From Streptomyces xylophagus (GTDB lineage Bacteria; Actinomycetota; Actinomycetes; Streptomycetales; Streptomycetaceae), in the NCBI RefSeq assembly GCF_000716435.1, contig NZ_JNWO01000004.1, forward strand, positions 124,001 to 188,000: a stretch of DNA of 64,000 nucleotides, written 5' to 3'. The notes below the pieces were generated by a model. It worked only from the letters and a program-made list of their open reading frames with translations, was not told where the DNA came from and did no database searches. Of this stretch, positions 8,262 through 18,218 are shown piece after piece. The stretch's first letter is position 1; each line of letters opens with the position of its first letter. Made by a program: the position numbers and the translations under genes.

Positions 8262-9485
8262 TCAGACAGTGGTGAGGACGACGGCCGCGTTGAAGCCGTG
8301 CCGTCCCCGGGCGAGCACGAGGACGGCGTCGGCGCGCACGGGGCGTGGCTCACCGAGAACGAGGTCCAGTCCGTAGGAGTCCGGGACGGACGTGGTGTGG
8401 GCGGTGGCCGGGATCACGCGGTCGCGCAGGGCGAACAGCGCCGCCGCGATGTCGGCGGGGCCGCCGCCCGCGTACATGCGGCCGGTCAGCGCCTTGGGTG
8501 CGGTCACGGGCACGCCGTAGGGCCCGAAGATCTCCCGCACCGCCTGTGCCTCGGCCGCGTCGAACGCGGGGATGCCGGCCGCGTCCGCGAACACGGCTCC
8601 GATCGCCGAGGGTGTCAACTGTGCGTCGGCGAGCGCGAGTTCGGCGGCTCGACGCAGGCCGGGCGGCCGACCGGTGCCCGGAGACGGATCGAAGGTGGCC
8701 GCGTACCCGGCGATCTCGCCGTACGTCCGGGGCGCGCCTCGTTCGCGTGCCGACTCCGCGTCCTCGACGACCAGCATGGCGCCGCCCTCTCCCGGTACGT
8801 GGCCGCACGCCGCACCGTCGAAGGGCAGGTAGGCCCGCTCGGGGTCGTCCGCCGTGCTGACCCTTCCGCCTGCCAGTTGAGCCGACCAGCCCCAAGGGTC
8901 GAACGCCGAGTCGACTCCACCGCTCAGCACCAGCCGGGTTCCACGCCGCACAGTGCGGCGGGCGTGCCCGATCGCGTCAAGTCCGCCCGCCTGTTCGCCG
9001 ACGAGGGCCGCGCTCGGGCCGCGCATTCCGTTGCGGATGGAGATCTGGCCGGTGTTGACCGCGTAGAACCAGGCGAAGGACTCGTACACGCTGACGTATT
9101 CCGGGCCCTGGCTCCACAGCTTGTGGAATTCCCGGTGCGTGAAGTCGAATCCGCCCTGCGAGGTGGAGGTGATCACCCCCATGTCGTAGTCGTCGATCCC
9201 GGCCCCCGCGTCGATGCCCGCGTCCGCGAGGGCCCAGTCGGCCGCAGCGAGGGCGTAGCGGGTGGAGATGTCGGTCTGGGGCATCAGGCGGCTCGGCAGG
9301 TGCTCCGCCCCGTCGAAGTCCCTGATCTCGCCGGCGAGCCGGGCCGAGTACCGGGACGTGTCGAAGCGGCTCAGCTCGGCTATGCCGCTTTCCCCGGCGA
9401 GCAGGGCCTTCCAGTACTCCTCGGCCCCCAGCCCATTGGGGGCGACGACACCGAGTCCGGTGATGACCGCGCGTCGGGAACTCAT
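8262..9485 (-). CDS. Type II PKS chain-length factor (KS-beta)
   Basis: A 407-aa beta-ketoacyl-synthase-fold protein in which the active-site cysteine is replaced by Gln165 in [10 protein letters not shown], the hallmark of CLF. The partner KS-alpha keeps its cysteine. CLF forms the heterodimer that sets chain length and makes acetyl starter by decarboxylation. The ATG at 9485 overlaps the KS-alpha stop as ATGA, giving translational coupling, as in nearly all type II PKS operons. Confidence 0.96.
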   Translation of the reverse strand: MSSRRAVITGLGVVAPNGLGAEEYWKALLAGESGIAELSRFDTSRYSARLAGEIRDFDGAEHLPSRLMPQTDISTRYALAAADWALADAGIDAGAGIDDYDMGVITSTSQGGFDFTHREFHKLWSQGPEYVSVYESFAWFYAVNTGQISIRNGMRGPSAALVGEQAGGLDAIGHARRTVRRGTRLVLSGGVDSAFDPWGWSAQLAGGRVSTADDPERAYLPFDGAACGHVPGEGGAMLVVEDAESARERGAPRTYGEIAGYAATFDPSPGTGRPPGLRRAAELALADAQLTPSAIGAVFADAAGIPAFDAAEAQAVREIFGPYGVPVTAPKALTGRMYAGGGPADIAAALFALRDRVIPATAHTTSVPDSYGLDLVLGEPRPVRADAVLVLARGRHGFNAAVVLTTV

Positions 9486-10750
9486 AGGGAAGTCACCTCC
9501 GGGTCGTGCAGCACCATGGCGCTCTGGAAGCCGCCGAAGCCGCTGCCCACGGTGAGCACGGTGTCCACGCGCTGCTCGCGCGCGGTGAGCGGGACGTAGT
9601 CCAGGTCGCACTCCGGATCCGGGACACGCAGATTCGCCGTGGGCGGAACGACGTTGTGCCGTATGGCCAGCACAGAGGCGGCGATCTCGATGGAACCGAT
9701 CGCGCCGAGCGAGTGGCCCACCATCGACTTGATGGAACTCACCGGCACGGCGCGCGCGTGCTCACCCAGACTCCGTTTGAAGGCCGCGGTCTCGTGCCGG
9801 TCGTTCTGCTTGGTGCCGGAGCCGTGTGCGTTCACGTAGTCGATGGTGGTCCGGTCGAGGCGGGCCTCGTCGAGCGCCGCTCGGATCGCCTCTGCCATCT
9901 CTCGGCCGTCCTTCTTCAGACCGGTCATGTGATACGCGTTGCTGCGCGTCGCGTAGCCGCCGACCTCCGCGTAGATGTGCGCACCGCGGGCCCGAGCCGC
10001 CTCGAGTTCCTCAAGGACGAACATCGCCGCGCCCTCCGCGAGGACGAAGCCGTTGCGGGTGCCGTCGAACGGTCGGGAGGCCGTTTCGGGTTCGTCGTTG
10101 CGCGGCGTCGTCGCCTTGATGGCGTCGAAGCAGGCGACAACGATGGGCGACACGGGAGTGTCCGCCGCACCGGCCAGCACGGTGTCGGCACTGCCCTCGC
10201 GGATGAGCTGGACGCCGTACCCGACCGCGTCGAGGCCCGATGTGCAACCGTCGGAGACCAGAGTGACCGGCCCCTCGGCACCCACCTCCCGGGCGATCTC
10301 CGCGGGCATCACCCCGGGACTGAGGTAGTCGAACATGTACGGCGACAGATGTGCCGGGTCGACCAGCCAGTCGCGGCCGGCGTCCGACATGACCAGGTAT
10401 TCGTTCTCCAGGCTGGTCGCCGCGGCCACCGCGCTGCCCAGAGCCACACCCACCCGGTGGGGATCGAGTGTCCCGAAGTCGAGACCGCTGTCGGCGAGGG
10501 CGTCCCTGGTGCACGCGACGGCGAACTGGGTCGCCCGGTCCATGCGCCGTGTCTCGCGCGGAGTGAACCCTTCGGCCGCGGCGTCGAAGTCGATCTCTCC
10601 AGCGATCCGCGACCGGAACGGCGAGGCGTCGAAGAAGGTGATCCGCCGGGTCGCGGTGCGCCCCGTCGTGAGCACGTCCCAGAACTCTTTCGTTCCGGAG
10701 CTGCCGGGTGCTCGCACACCGATTCCGGTGATCACCACCCGCCGGGTCAC
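9482..10750 (-). CDS. Type II PKS ketosynthase (KS-alpha)
   Basis: A 422-aa ketosynthase with a full catalytic triad: Cys169 in [10 protein letters not shown], His309 in [11 protein letters not shown] and His346 in GHSLGAIGS. It condenses malonyl-ACP units together with the CLF. The start is GTG with a CAGGAGCC-like site. A short upstream frame ending [16 protein letters not shown] stops across this GTG (GTGA), which could be a coupled leader peptide. It is the first gene of the operon and is divergent from a histidine kinase gene. Confidence 0.96.
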   Translation of the reverse strand: MTRRVVITGIGVRAPGSSGTKEFWDVLTTGRTATRRITFFDASPFRSRIAGEIDFDAAAEGFTPRETRRMDRATQFAVACTRDALADSGLDFGTLDPHRVGVALGSAVAAATSLENEYLVMSDAGRDWLVDPAHLSPYMFDYLSPGVMPAEIAREVGAEGPVTLVSDGCTSGLDAVGYGVQLIREGSADTVLAGAADTPVSPIVVACFDAIKATTPRNDEPETASRPFDGTRNGFVLAEGAAMFVLEELEAARARGAHIYAEVGGYATRSNAYHMTGLKKDGREMAEAIRAALDEARLDRTTIDYVNAHGSGTKQNDRHETAAFKRSLGEHARAVPVSSIKSMVGHSLGAIGSIEIAASVLAIRHNVVPPTANLRVPDPECDLDYVPLTAREQRVDTVLTVGSGFGGFQSAMVLHDPEVTSL

Positions 10751-10910
10751 CGCCCGGCTCCTGTTCTGCTCGGCATGGTCCGATAGCCCCTTTCCATGTG
10801 GACCCGGAGGTGCTGACGGGGTCCAGCATCGAGGCAGCCGCTCGAGCCTGGCTCGGGAGCGAATGGGGTGGGCGGTGCCGGAGCAGGCTCGGGTAAGAGA
10901 TATGGGGCAC

Positions 10911-10938
10911 TCTTCACTTCACCGTAACAATGTGAAGA
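10911..10938. promoter_or_regulatory. Inverted repeat between KS-alpha and kinase genes
   Basis: TCTTCAC (10911-10917) and GTGAAGA (10932-10938) flank 14 nt in an AT-richer stretch of the divergent region. It is a candidate binding site for the adjacent response regulator controlling the PKS operon; no clear -10/-35 pair was found. Confidence 0.35.
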
Positions 10939-10953
10939 CCATGAGGCGTACAA

Positions 10954-12198
10954 TTGGTCGCGGTTACCGGTCACAAACTGGCGAACTGCGGGGGAGTGGT
11001 GGGCAAAATCTACGGATGGATATCTGCGCCCTGGTTAGCCGTGTGCACCATCTGTGCACTTCAGGTCGGGGTGGCGTTCAATGGCTTGATTGAAATGCTG
11101 TCGGCCGGATCCAGTGGTGTTGCCCTCGCTGTCTGGGTTGTTGCCCTACCGATTCTGGTCGTTCTTCAGGTGCTGCACAGTCCACCCGGCGTGAAGAAAA
11201 TTCGCCGTTTCTCCCCGTGGTCCCTTCACCTGCAAGCGCTGCTGACCTATGTGCCGTCCGTGGCCATCGGGGTCACATGGCCGGGAATGGGGGGTTTCAT
11301 CGCGGGCGCGGCGGCGGGTATGCTGCGCGGCTGGCGGGGGACGGGAGCATTTCTCGGAGTTCTGCTCGTCGACCTGGCGGTGAGCAGGCGGAACGGCCTG
11401 TCGTATACGGAATCGGCCGTGGCCGGTACCGTGACGCTGACCGTCGGCCTGGCCGTTACCGCCCTGGTCCGGCTCGCGTGCCGCCTTGCCTGGATGCATC
11501 AGTCGGAGGACCAGGCCGTGCGCAGCGCCCTGCAGGACGAGCGTCAGCGGATAGGCCGGGACATGCACGACCTGCTGGCCAGTCGACTGGCGTACGCGAC
11601 CATCCGCGGCGAATTGGCCAATCGCTATCTGGGGAATCAGAACGAGCGGGCCCGATCAGAATTGCACAGTCTTATGGGATTGACCCGCGAAGTCCTCGTC
11701 GATATGCGTTCGATGGCCCATGAATTCGGAGTGCTGTCCTTCCGCAACGAACTGGAAAACGCTCAGTCCTTGCTGAGGAGTGTGGACGTCGATATCACGG
11801 TCGACGAAGAGGCGACTGTGTTGCCGGGCGAAATACAGAATTTCTTCGCCACCGTGGTGCGTGAATCCGTGGCGAATATTCTCCGGCACAGTGAGGCGAC
11901 CTTGTGCACAATCTCCGTGCGGCGCAAGGGCGATGCGTTCGTGTTGTCCGTGCTCAATAACGGTGTACGCGATGCCTACGACGTCGTCACGCCGGCATCC
12001 GGGGGCGGACTTTCCAATCTCGCGTTACGCGCCGCCGAACTCGGCGGCCGGTGCAGGGCGTGGGCCCCCTCGACCGGCCATTTCGAGCTCACTGCGTCCT
12101 GTCCTGCGGAGCCGCCGTCCCCTCGGCTGGAGGCAGCCATCCCGCTTCCCGGGCGATGCGTACAGCGTCGAGACGACTTCGAGCACCGAGTTTTGTGA
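10954..12198 (+). CDS. NarL/DesK-type membrane sensor histidine kinase
   Basis: A protein of up to 414 aa. Four to six hydrophobic helices span residues about 25-175. The HisKA_3 box follows, with DERQRIGRDMHDLLASRLAY and phospho-acceptor His205. The C-terminal ATPase shows VVRESVANILRHSEA (N box) and a GGGLSNLALRA G box. The longest frame starts at TTG 10954, preceded by GAGG; GTG codons at 10996 and 10999 are equally plausible, so the start is uncertain. The last 110 bp overlap, tail to tail, the 3' end of the response regulator gene, so kinase and regulator are convergent rather than in one operon. Confidence 0.88.
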   Translation: MVAVTGHKLANCGGVVGKIYGWISAPWLAVCTICALQVGVAFNGLIEMLSAGSSGVALAVWVVALPILVVLQVLHSPPGVKKIRRFSPWSLHLQALLTYVPSVAIGVTWPGMGGFIAGAAAGMLRGWRGTGAFLGVLLVDLAVSRRNGLSYTESAVAGTVTLTVGLAVTALVRLACRLAWMHQSEDQAVRSALQDERQRIGRDMHDLLASRLAYATIRGELANRYLGNQNERARSELHSLMGLTREVLVDMRSMAHEFGVLSFRNELENAQSLLRSVDVDITVDEEATVLPGEIQNFFATVVRESVANILRHSEATLCTISVRRKGDAFVLSVLNNGVRDAYDVVTPASGGGLSNLALRAAELGGRCRAWAPSTGHFELTASCPAEPPSPRLEAAIPLPGRCVQRRDDFEHRVL

Positions 12199-12736
12199 TG
12201 CAGTTGCCGAGATAGTTTCGGACAGTGCCCGCGGACAGTCGTATCGCATCCGCGATGTCCGACACCGTCTGCCCGTCCGCAGCCCGCCGGAGCATTTCCG
12301 TTTCCCGCGGAGTGAGCGGATTGACACGACTTTCCCAGGCCGCGAGCACCAATTCGGGCGCGAGCGCGCGGTGTCCGGCGGCGACCCGCCTGATTGCCGT
12401 GGCCAGATCGGCAGGGGGCGCGTCCTTCATCAGGTATCCGTTGACGCCCAATTCCATTGCTTCCCGCACGGTTGCGGCGGTGCCCAGGCTGGTCAGCAGC
12501 AGCGTCCGGCACGAGGGGAGGTGCTCGTGCAGTTGGCCGGCCACCTGAATCCCGCTGGTGTCGGAGAGATTGACATCCAGTACTGCCACATCGGGACGGT
12601 GGGTGAGTGCGAGGTGCAGCACCTGGCTGCCCACGCCGGTGTCCGCGACAACCTTCAAGTCCCGCTCGGCGCGGAGCAGTTCGACGAGCGCCCCCCGGAT
12701 CAGATGCTCGTCATCGGCCAGCAGCACACGTATCAC
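12089..12736 (-). CDS. NarL/LuxR-type response regulator
   Basis: A 215-aa regulator with an N-terminal receiver (acidic pair Asp8-Asp9, phospho-acceptor Asp54 in VAVLDVNLSD, Lys in GYLMKDAPP) and a C-terminal LuxR helix-turn-helix: NPLTPRETEMLRRAADGQTV, then SAGTVRNYLGNCITKLGARS. The GTG at 12736 is chosen because a GGGGGGAC site precedes it and the receiver begins at once (IRVLLADDE); an upstream in-frame extension lacks family similarity. It is the likely partner of the convergent kinase and a plausible pathway regulator for the adjacent PKS. Confidence 0.9.
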   Translation of the reverse strand: MIRVLLADDEHLIRGALVELLRAERDLKVVADTGVGSQVLHLALTHRPDVAVLDVNLSDTSGIQVAGQLHEHLPSCRTLLLTSLGTAATVREAMELGVNGYLMKDAPPADLATAIRRVAAGHRALAPELVLAAWESRVNPLTPRETEMLRRAADGQTVSDIADAIRLSAGTVRNYLGNCITKLGARSRLDAVRIAREAGWLPPAEGTAAPQDRTQ

Positions 12737-13081
12737 AGAAGTCCCCCCAGTGCTCTGGGCTGTCGTCCCAGCCGGCGAAGCGGCGCCCCCGTGACCATTG
12801 GCGGACCAGTGGACGCCATGAGCCCACCCTACTTGGACGGTGGAAAGGATTCGGGAAATTAACCCATCTCTCATATTGGATGCGTAAATTCACTTGACAG
12901 GGCACTCGCATTGGTTCGTCAAGAAGGAGCGGGCATTTGTGGCGTCCCTGAGTACGACGAGCCGATGGTTTTGGGGAGCCGGCGACGAACAAGGCCAGGC
13001 CGGGGACACGACAGGAGCGCCTACGGGGTGGCGCCCGGTGACATCAAGTCCCCGGGCGCCCCGGAAGGCCGAACTCGCCGC
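12737..13081. other. Intergenic region, no gene seen
   Basis: This 345-bp stretch holds the upstream region of the response regulator, including an AT-rich patch around 12,850-12,900, and the terminator after the FG-GAP gene. A 63-codon frame (12894-13085, plus) has no ribosome-binding site and no recognisable composition, so it is not called. Confidence 0.5.
13030..13060 (-). terminator. Terminator after FG-GAP protein gene
   Basis: GGCGCCCGG (13030-13038) pairs with CCGGGCGCC (13052-13060) across a 13-nt loop, 22 bp downstream of the FG-GAP gene stop. Confidence 0.6.
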
Positions 13082-16000
13082 CTAGGAAAGGACCTTGTAG
13101 CCGCTCCAGCCGCTCGCGATCTGCACCCGCGCACCGAACGAGCCCTTTCCGTCCCCGCTGTTGCGCCACACCTTGCCACCGGTGTCACGGGAGACCAGGT
13201 CCGGCCTGCCGTCGTCCGTGATGTCGCCGACCCCGACGACCGCGTTGTACGAGCCGCCCCAGTTCGACAGCACCTTGACGCGGGCCGCGAACGTGCCGTC
13301 GCCCTTGCCGTCGTAGCGGTAGACGTTGTTGGACGTGTCCTGGGCGAGGAGGTCGGGCTTGCCGTCGCCGGTGATGTCACCGGTGCCGACGATCTTCTTG
13401 TAGCCCTTCCAGTTGTCGTAGAGCTTGACGCGGGCGGCGAGCTTGCCGGTACTCGTCCCCTTGTAGAGGTAGACCGCTCCGGTGGACGCGTTCCGCGCGA
13501 TCAGGTCCGGCCGTCCGTCACCGCTCACGTCGCCGGGCGAGGTGAGCACGTTGTACTGCGTCCAGCCGCCGGTCCCGAGGGTCGTGTACGACGTCGACGG
13601 CTTGACCGCCGCCCCGCAGCCCGGCTTGTACAGCCGCAGCGCGCCGCTGCCGTAGCGGACGAGGACGTCGTTGCAGCGGTCGCCGCTGAGGTCGCCGAAG
13701 GGGATCGCCGTGATGGTCGTGGGCCAGCCGGTGCCCGTGTACTTGTCGCCGAGTTTGCCCGTTCCCGTGCCGCTGTGGAAGGTCAGCCCGCCCGAGGAGT
13801 TCAGGGTGAGCAGGTCGCCGCGGCCGTCCGGGCCGTCGGGGCTGACGAAGTCGCGGCGCACCGCGGCTCCGCCCTGCCCGAAGCCCTCGCCGCCGGTCAC
13901 CGTGTTCGGCGTGGCGGTGCCGAGGCCGGTCACCTTCAGGGTCCAGGTGTAGGGGCCGTTGGGGAAGTAACTCCCGCTCGCCGTCCTGCCGTTCCAGGTC
14001 GCCCTCACCCAGGCCGCGGTCGCGCCGCCGGTGAGGGTGCGGGTGGCCTTGCCGTTCGCGCCGCTCTGGACCGAGGTGAAGGTGAGCGACCAGGAGGTGA
14101 CCGGGCGGGACAGCACCCAGGCGCCCTCGAAGGGCATCCCCGGGGCCACATAGCTGCCGGCCGACGTCTCGAAGGCCGTCACGGCGGACGGGGCGATGCC
14201 CGTGGTGGTGACGTGGGTGCGCTCGTAGTCGTCGAACCAGGCGACCAGACCGGTGTACTCGTCGACCGTCCAGCGGTAACGGCGGTCCACTGAGCCCTTG
14301 TCGGGCAGGTCCGAGGCGATCGTGCGCGTGGTGCCGGTGGCCGCCTCGGTGAGGACCAGCGTGCCCGCGCCGTGGTCGTGGCGGACGGTGAAGCCGTCGC
14401 CGAGCAGCACGTCGCCCGGGGCGACCGCCCTCGACGTACCGGCCTTGGTGTCGTACACGCCCGCCGAGTCCGTCCCGCAGGCCCAGTACACCCAGCGTCC
14501 CGCCGCCTGGAGCTCGCTCGGCACGCAGGCCAGGCCCGGGACGGTCACCGTGGTGAGCGTCTTCGCCTGCGGGATGCTGTACGAGGTGAGCTTGCCGGCG
14601 GTGGTGGTGGCACTCCACAGGGTGGAGCCGTTCAGGGCGGCGGCGCCCACTGACCGCTTCAGCTTCTGGCCCTGGCCGAACTCGCCGACGTACTGCGCCG
14701 GGCTGGTGCCGCCGGAGTCGAAGACGGCGTAGCCGTCGGAGACGTCGACGATCCGGCCGCCCTGGCCGCCGAAGTCCAGGTCGTTGCCGCCGATCTCCAC
14801 CAGCCGGTCGTCGCCGAGGCTCTCGCCCTCGTCGGTCCCGCCGTTCGCGTCGAGGTAGACGTCCTGGGCGTCGAGGTTCCCCCACAGCGCCGAGCACGTG
14901 GTGCCCTCGTACGGGCAGAGGGCGGCGTAGATCGAACGGCTTGACGTGGCCTCGGACGCCGTCAGCGTGGCGGAGCCGTCGGTGGTGAGGGTGCGCACGG
15001 ACGTGGTGTCCGCGGTGGCGTTCGGGTCGTCCTCGGCGACCCGCAGACTGCCGCGGCTGAGCGCGATGCCCGTCTTGGCGTTCTCCAGCGCCGGGGCCTG
15101 CTGGACCTTCTCCAGCTCGAGCGTGCCGTCGTCGGCCCGGCTCACCCGCCGCACCCACCAGTCGGTGGCGTCGGCGCCGCCGGTGACCAGCGCACTGCCG
15201 TCACCCGCCGCCAGCGTGTACTCGCCGGCGCTCGCCAGCAGGGTCTCCTGCACCGAGGGATCGTCGACGTCGACCGCGAGCAGCCGGGAGCCGAGCGACC
15301 TGGAGGACAGCGGCAGCAGCAGCCGGTCGCCGACCAGGACCGGGTCGCCGTCGAGCGCGCCCGGATCGGCGGGCAGCGTGACGACCTGCTCGGCCGCGGT
15401 GAGGTCGGTGCGGGACTTCAGATGCAGCTCGGCGGTGCCGGCGTCGTACCAGCCGATGCGGTCCTCGCTCATCACGTAGTGCGAGGCGTAGGTGGCGTCG
15501 GTGAACGCGTAGGTGTTCACGGCCGAGGCGACGTCGACGTAGCCGATCGTGCTGCTGTCGACTGACCAGAGCACCCCGCCGGAGTCCGCCGCGAGGACGT
15601 CCTCGCTCCCCACGCTCGTCGCGTCACCGGTGACCCTGCGGCTGCGCCACTCGCCGTCGACCTTGTCGATCAGGGTGTGGGTGGTGACGATCGTGTCGCC
15701 GGCGAGGGCCCGGTAGTAGCCCTGCCCGTACTGGCCGGAACCGTTCCAGCTCACCTTCTTGGAGGTGGCCGTCGCCGGATCCCACAGGGTGGCGTACGCG
15801 TCGTTGGCCGTGGTCGGAAGAGCGACCAGGTCGCTGTCCGAGCCGTACCAGGCGTGACGGCACGCGGAGGCGATGGACGTGCAGCCGGTGCCCGGTGTGT
15901 AGACACCGTCGGCGTTCTCGACGGTGACGGTCCTTCCGCTCGCGTAGTCGCTCCACAACAGCCCGGTCCTGCCGGTCTGCCGGTGCAGGAAGCCGGTGTC

Positions 16001-16198
16001 GCCCGCGACGTACGGGCGGTCGGTGCGTGGTGTGGTGGAGCTGGGGTCGACCAGTGTGATCGCGGTGGTGTCGGCCTCGGCCGCTTCCGCGGAGCCGCCG
16101 CCCTCCGACAGGACGACGACGGACGTGGCCACGACGGCGACCACGAGTGAGGAGACGGCGGCGGCAGGACCGCCCCGTCTCAGGGCGTGTCTGCCCAC
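13082..16198 (-). CDS. Secreted FG-GAP/VCBS repeat beta-propeller protein
   Basis: A 1038-aa exported protein. The N terminus has a Sec signal (RRGG, then a long AV-rich hydrophobic core) probably cleaved after about residue 38. The middle is a large beta-rich region. The last about 250 residues contain at least four FG-GAP/VCBS units with calcium-binding DxDGxxD-like loops: GDLSGDRCNDVLVR, GDVSGDGRPDLIAR, GDITGDGKPDLLAQ and GDITDDGRPDLVSR. Such propellers mediate adhesion or carbohydrate binding; no catalytic domain was recognised. The GTG start has a GAGGGAA site. Confidence 0.88.
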   Translation of the reverse strand: MGRHALRRGGPAAAVSSLVVAVVATSVVVLSEGGGSAEAAEADTTAITLVDPSSTTPRTDRPYVAGDTGFLHRQTGRTGLLWSDYASGRTVTVENADGVYTPGTGCTSIASACRHAWYGSDSDLVALPTTANDAYATLWDPATATSKKVSWNGSGQYGQGYYRALAGDTIVTTHTLIDKVDGEWRSRRVTGDATSVGSEDVLAADSGGVLWSVDSSTIGYVDVASAVNTYAFTDATYASHYVMSEDRIGWYDAGTAELHLKSRTDLTAAEQVVTLPADPGALDGDPVLVGDRLLLPLSSRSLGSRLLAVDVDDPSVQETLLASAGEYTLAAGDGSALVTGGADATDWWVRRVSRADDGTLELEKVQQAPALENAKTGIALSRGSLRVAEDDPNATADTTSVRTLTTDGSATLTASEATSSRSIYAALCPYEGTTCSALWGNLDAQDVYLDANGGTDEGESLGDDRLVEIGGNDLDFGGQGGRIVDVSDGYAVFDSGGTSPAQYVGEFGQGQKLKRSVGAAALNGSTLWSATTTAGKLTSYSIPQAKTLTTVTVPGLACVPSELQAAGRWVYWACGTDSAGVYDTKAGTSRAVAPGDVLLGDGFTVRHDHGAGTLVLTEAATGTTRTIASDLPDKGSVDRRYRWTVDEYTGLVAWFDDYERTHVTTTGIAPSAVTAFETSAGSYVAPGMPFEGAWVLSRPVTSWSLTFTSVQSGANGKATRTLTGGATAAWVRATWNGRTASGSYFPNGPYTWTLKVTGLGTATPNTVTGGEGFGQGGAAVRRDFVSPDGPDGRGDLLTLNSSGGLTFHSGTGTGKLGDKYTGTGWPTTITAIPFGDLSGDRCNDVLVRYGSGALRLYKPGCGAAVKPSTSYTTLGTGGWTQYNVLTSPGDVSGDGRPDLIARNASTGAVYLYKGTSTGKLAARVKLYDNWKGYKKIVGTGDITGDGKPDLLAQDTSNNVYRYDGKGDGTFAARVKVLSNWGGSYNAVVGVGDITDDGRPDLVSRDTGGKVWRNSGDGKGSFGARVQIASGWSGYKVLS

Positions 16199-16364
16199 GT
16201 GATGTTCCCTCCCCCGCGAGGTCCTTGCCCTCGCACAAGTGGCCGAATCTTACCCGACTCTTACCAAAGGGAGTGACGGCAAGGAGCCGCTCGCGAAGGT
16301 GAGAACCGTCGCGGCGGCGAGGCCGTCTGGTTCACCATGGGGTGTGCGATTCGATTCAGTTCCC

Positions 16365-16952
16365 ATGCCGACGACCGTCGAGGCCAGACCTCGTGACAGC
16401 CGCGGCTACCCCGTGCCCGCCATCACCCCGTGGGAGGGCGACGAACCCCGGTTCGCGCTCACCGACTACGGGCGCAGCGCCGAGTGCGCACGACAGCGGC
16501 TGTGTTCGGTCTGCAACACCCTGATGCCCAGAGGACCGGTGTGGCGGGTGGTGGGTGCCGCGGAGAGTGCCGCGATCCGCGAGGCGCTCACCGCCGGGCG
16601 GCCGTACCGCAACATGGCGGCGACGCTGGAAGCTCCGGGACACCGCGCGTGCATGCTCTACGCCTCGATGGTCTGCCCGTATCTGGCGCGGCCCAACGCG
16701 CGCCGGGGACTGACGGCGGAAGCCCCGGACGACATGACCGCGCATGTCGTCCGGGGCGCCGTTCGTGGGGACATGGGTGCCGTGGTGGGGTACGGCGACT
16801 ACGAGTTCGCCGTCACCAGGACCCAGGTTCTGTTCCGTTTTCTCGACGTGGTCGAGTACCTGCCGCACGACACGGCCGACCAGCACCTGCCCGAGCTACA
16901 GGCCGAACTCGCCCGCTCCGGCGGCCGGTTGGGTGGCGGTCAGCCGCGGTAG
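16365..16952 (+). CDS. Conserved hypothetical protein with CxxC motif
   Basis: A 195-aa soluble protein from ATG 16365; the frame is open upstream to 16239 and a GTG a few codons earlier is possible, so the start is uncertain. It contains RDSRGYPVPAITPWEGDEP and a CSVC pair (possible metal site) followed by further cysteines. I do not recognise the family. Its 3' end overlaps the convergent TolB-like gene by 13 bp. Confidence 0.65.
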   Translation: MPTTVEARPRDSRGYPVPAITPWEGDEPRFALTDYGRSAECARQRLCSVCNTLMPRGPVWRVVGAAESAAIREALTAGRPYRNMAATLEAPGHRACMLYASMVCPYLARPNARRGLTAEAPDDMTAHVVRGAVRGDMGAVVGYGDYEFAVTRTQVLFRFLDVVEYLPHDTADQHLPELQAELARSGGRLGGGQPR

Positions 16953-17917
16953 GCGGGCAGGCCGGTGTGGGTGGAGACCTTGACGGGCTTGCCGAAGCCG
17001 TGGGCGGTCTTCGTGATGGTGTACGTACCGGTGGGGGCCCGGAAGGCGATGGTCTTGCCGTTGGGCGACCAGGTGGGCTCGGTGTAGTTGCTGGTGGCGC
17101 TGGGGGTGACGTCCTTGACGACGTTGGTGGAGCCGCCGAAGTCCTCGACGAAGAGGTGGTCGTGCCCGTGGACGGAGCGGACGAAGACGACCTCCTCGTT
17201 GTCGGGGGAGAGAGCGGGCTCGGAACCCTTGGCCAGCGCGCCGCCCTGCTGCCGCAGGTAGTCGTCCCGGATGTAGACCTCGCCGGTGTGGGTGTTCTCG
17301 TAGACGGCTGAGCCGTAGCTGCCGCCGGCGTTCGGCCAGGTGTTGTTGGTCTGCGGGACTTGGCCGTCTCCCGCGTAGCCGTTCAGGCTGATCTTGGCCG
17401 GCCTGCCGTGGTTGCTGGTGGCCTTGATGCCTTCCAGGACGGTGCTGCCGTGGATCTTGGCGGAGAAGACGATGTTGTTCTTCGCGGGGATCTGGTTCGT
17501 ACGGTCGGCCGCGGCCACCTGCCAGGTGGGGTGGGACCAGGTCTGCCCGCCCGGGTTGGCGGCGACGGTGACGCGGTGGGTGCCGTCGGGGTTCGAGACG
17601 ACGAGGTTGCCGTGCCCGTCGATGAACGCGGCCTTGCTGCCACTGGGGTTCCAGGCCAGGTCGCGGACGACGGTGCCGAAGTCGATGGACCTGCCGTTGA
17701 CGATGACGTGGCGGGTGCCGTCGCTGATGGTGAGCCCCCGGGGCACGGTGACCGTGTGGCCGGACGCGGCAGCGGCGACCATCGCGGCGCTGCCCTTGGC
17801 ACTACCGCCGGAGGACGGAGCGGCCATCGCGGTGGCGGCGGCGCCGCACAGGGTGAGCAGTGCGGCGGTACCCGCGGTGACGACGGCTGCGGTGCTCCGA
17901 CGGTTACGAGCGGACAT
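16940..17917 (-). CDS. Secreted TolB-like (WD40/PD40) propeller protein
   Basis: A 325-aa protein with a clear Sec signal peptide (SARNRRSTAAV, hydrophobic core, AMAAP cleavage region). PD40/TolB-type beta-propeller repeats recur, for example DLAWNPSGSKAAFIDGHGNL, SEPALSPDNEEVVFVRSVHG and TEPTWSPNGKTIAFRAPTG. The ATG at 17917 has a strong GGGGGGAAA site; the frame extends further upstream without support. Probably extracellular; substrate unknown. Confidence 0.85.
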   Translation of the reverse strand: MSARNRRSTAAVVTAGTAALLTLCGAAATAMAAPSSGGSAKGSAAMVAAAASGHTVTVPRGLTISDGTRHVIVNGRSIDFGTVVRDLAWNPSGSKAAFIDGHGNLVVSNPDGTHRVTVAANPGGQTWSHPTWQVAAADRTNQIPAKNNIVFSAKIHGSTVLEGIKATSNHGRPAKISLNGYAGDGQVPQTNNTWPNAGGSYGSAVYENTHTGEVYIRDDYLRQQGGALAKGSEPALSPDNEEVVFVRSVHGHDHLFVEDFGGSTNVVKDVTPSATSNYTEPTWSPNGKTIAFRAPTGTYTITKTAHGFGKPVKVSTHTGLPAYRG

Positions 17918-18218
17918 CGAGTTTCCCCCCAGGGATGTGAATGACGCTGCGATGAGAGTCTCGCGGGAACCGCCTGCCGTCCCCGGAACCTGAACCGGTC
18001 CGCTCGACCTGCCGCCCTGCGCGATGGGACGAAGTCTTTCGGCGGGCGGTGACGGGGCTGTGCGCTCACTGTCACAGCTGTGCAATAGCACGTCGGATGA
18101 GATGAAGAGACGTCAGCGAGGGACGCCGGAGACCGAACCGCCCCGCGAGGGGTGCCCCTATGAATTTCGTCAACGAAATCGGGCTGCGTCGAGGATCGGT
18201 GCCGGGCAGCATGACGGT
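17918..18218. other. Divergent intergenic region
   Basis: About 300 bp between the TolB-like gene and a hypothetical gene. It presumably holds both promoters. A frame is open through most of it but without a ribosome-binding site. No strong repeat or hairpin was seen. Confidence 0.4.

Noticed and set aside
12911..14293. 460-codon plus-strand frame opposite the first FG-GAP protein
   Set aside because: Antisense shadow; repeated valine/alanine/arginine text mirrors the repeats on the other strand.
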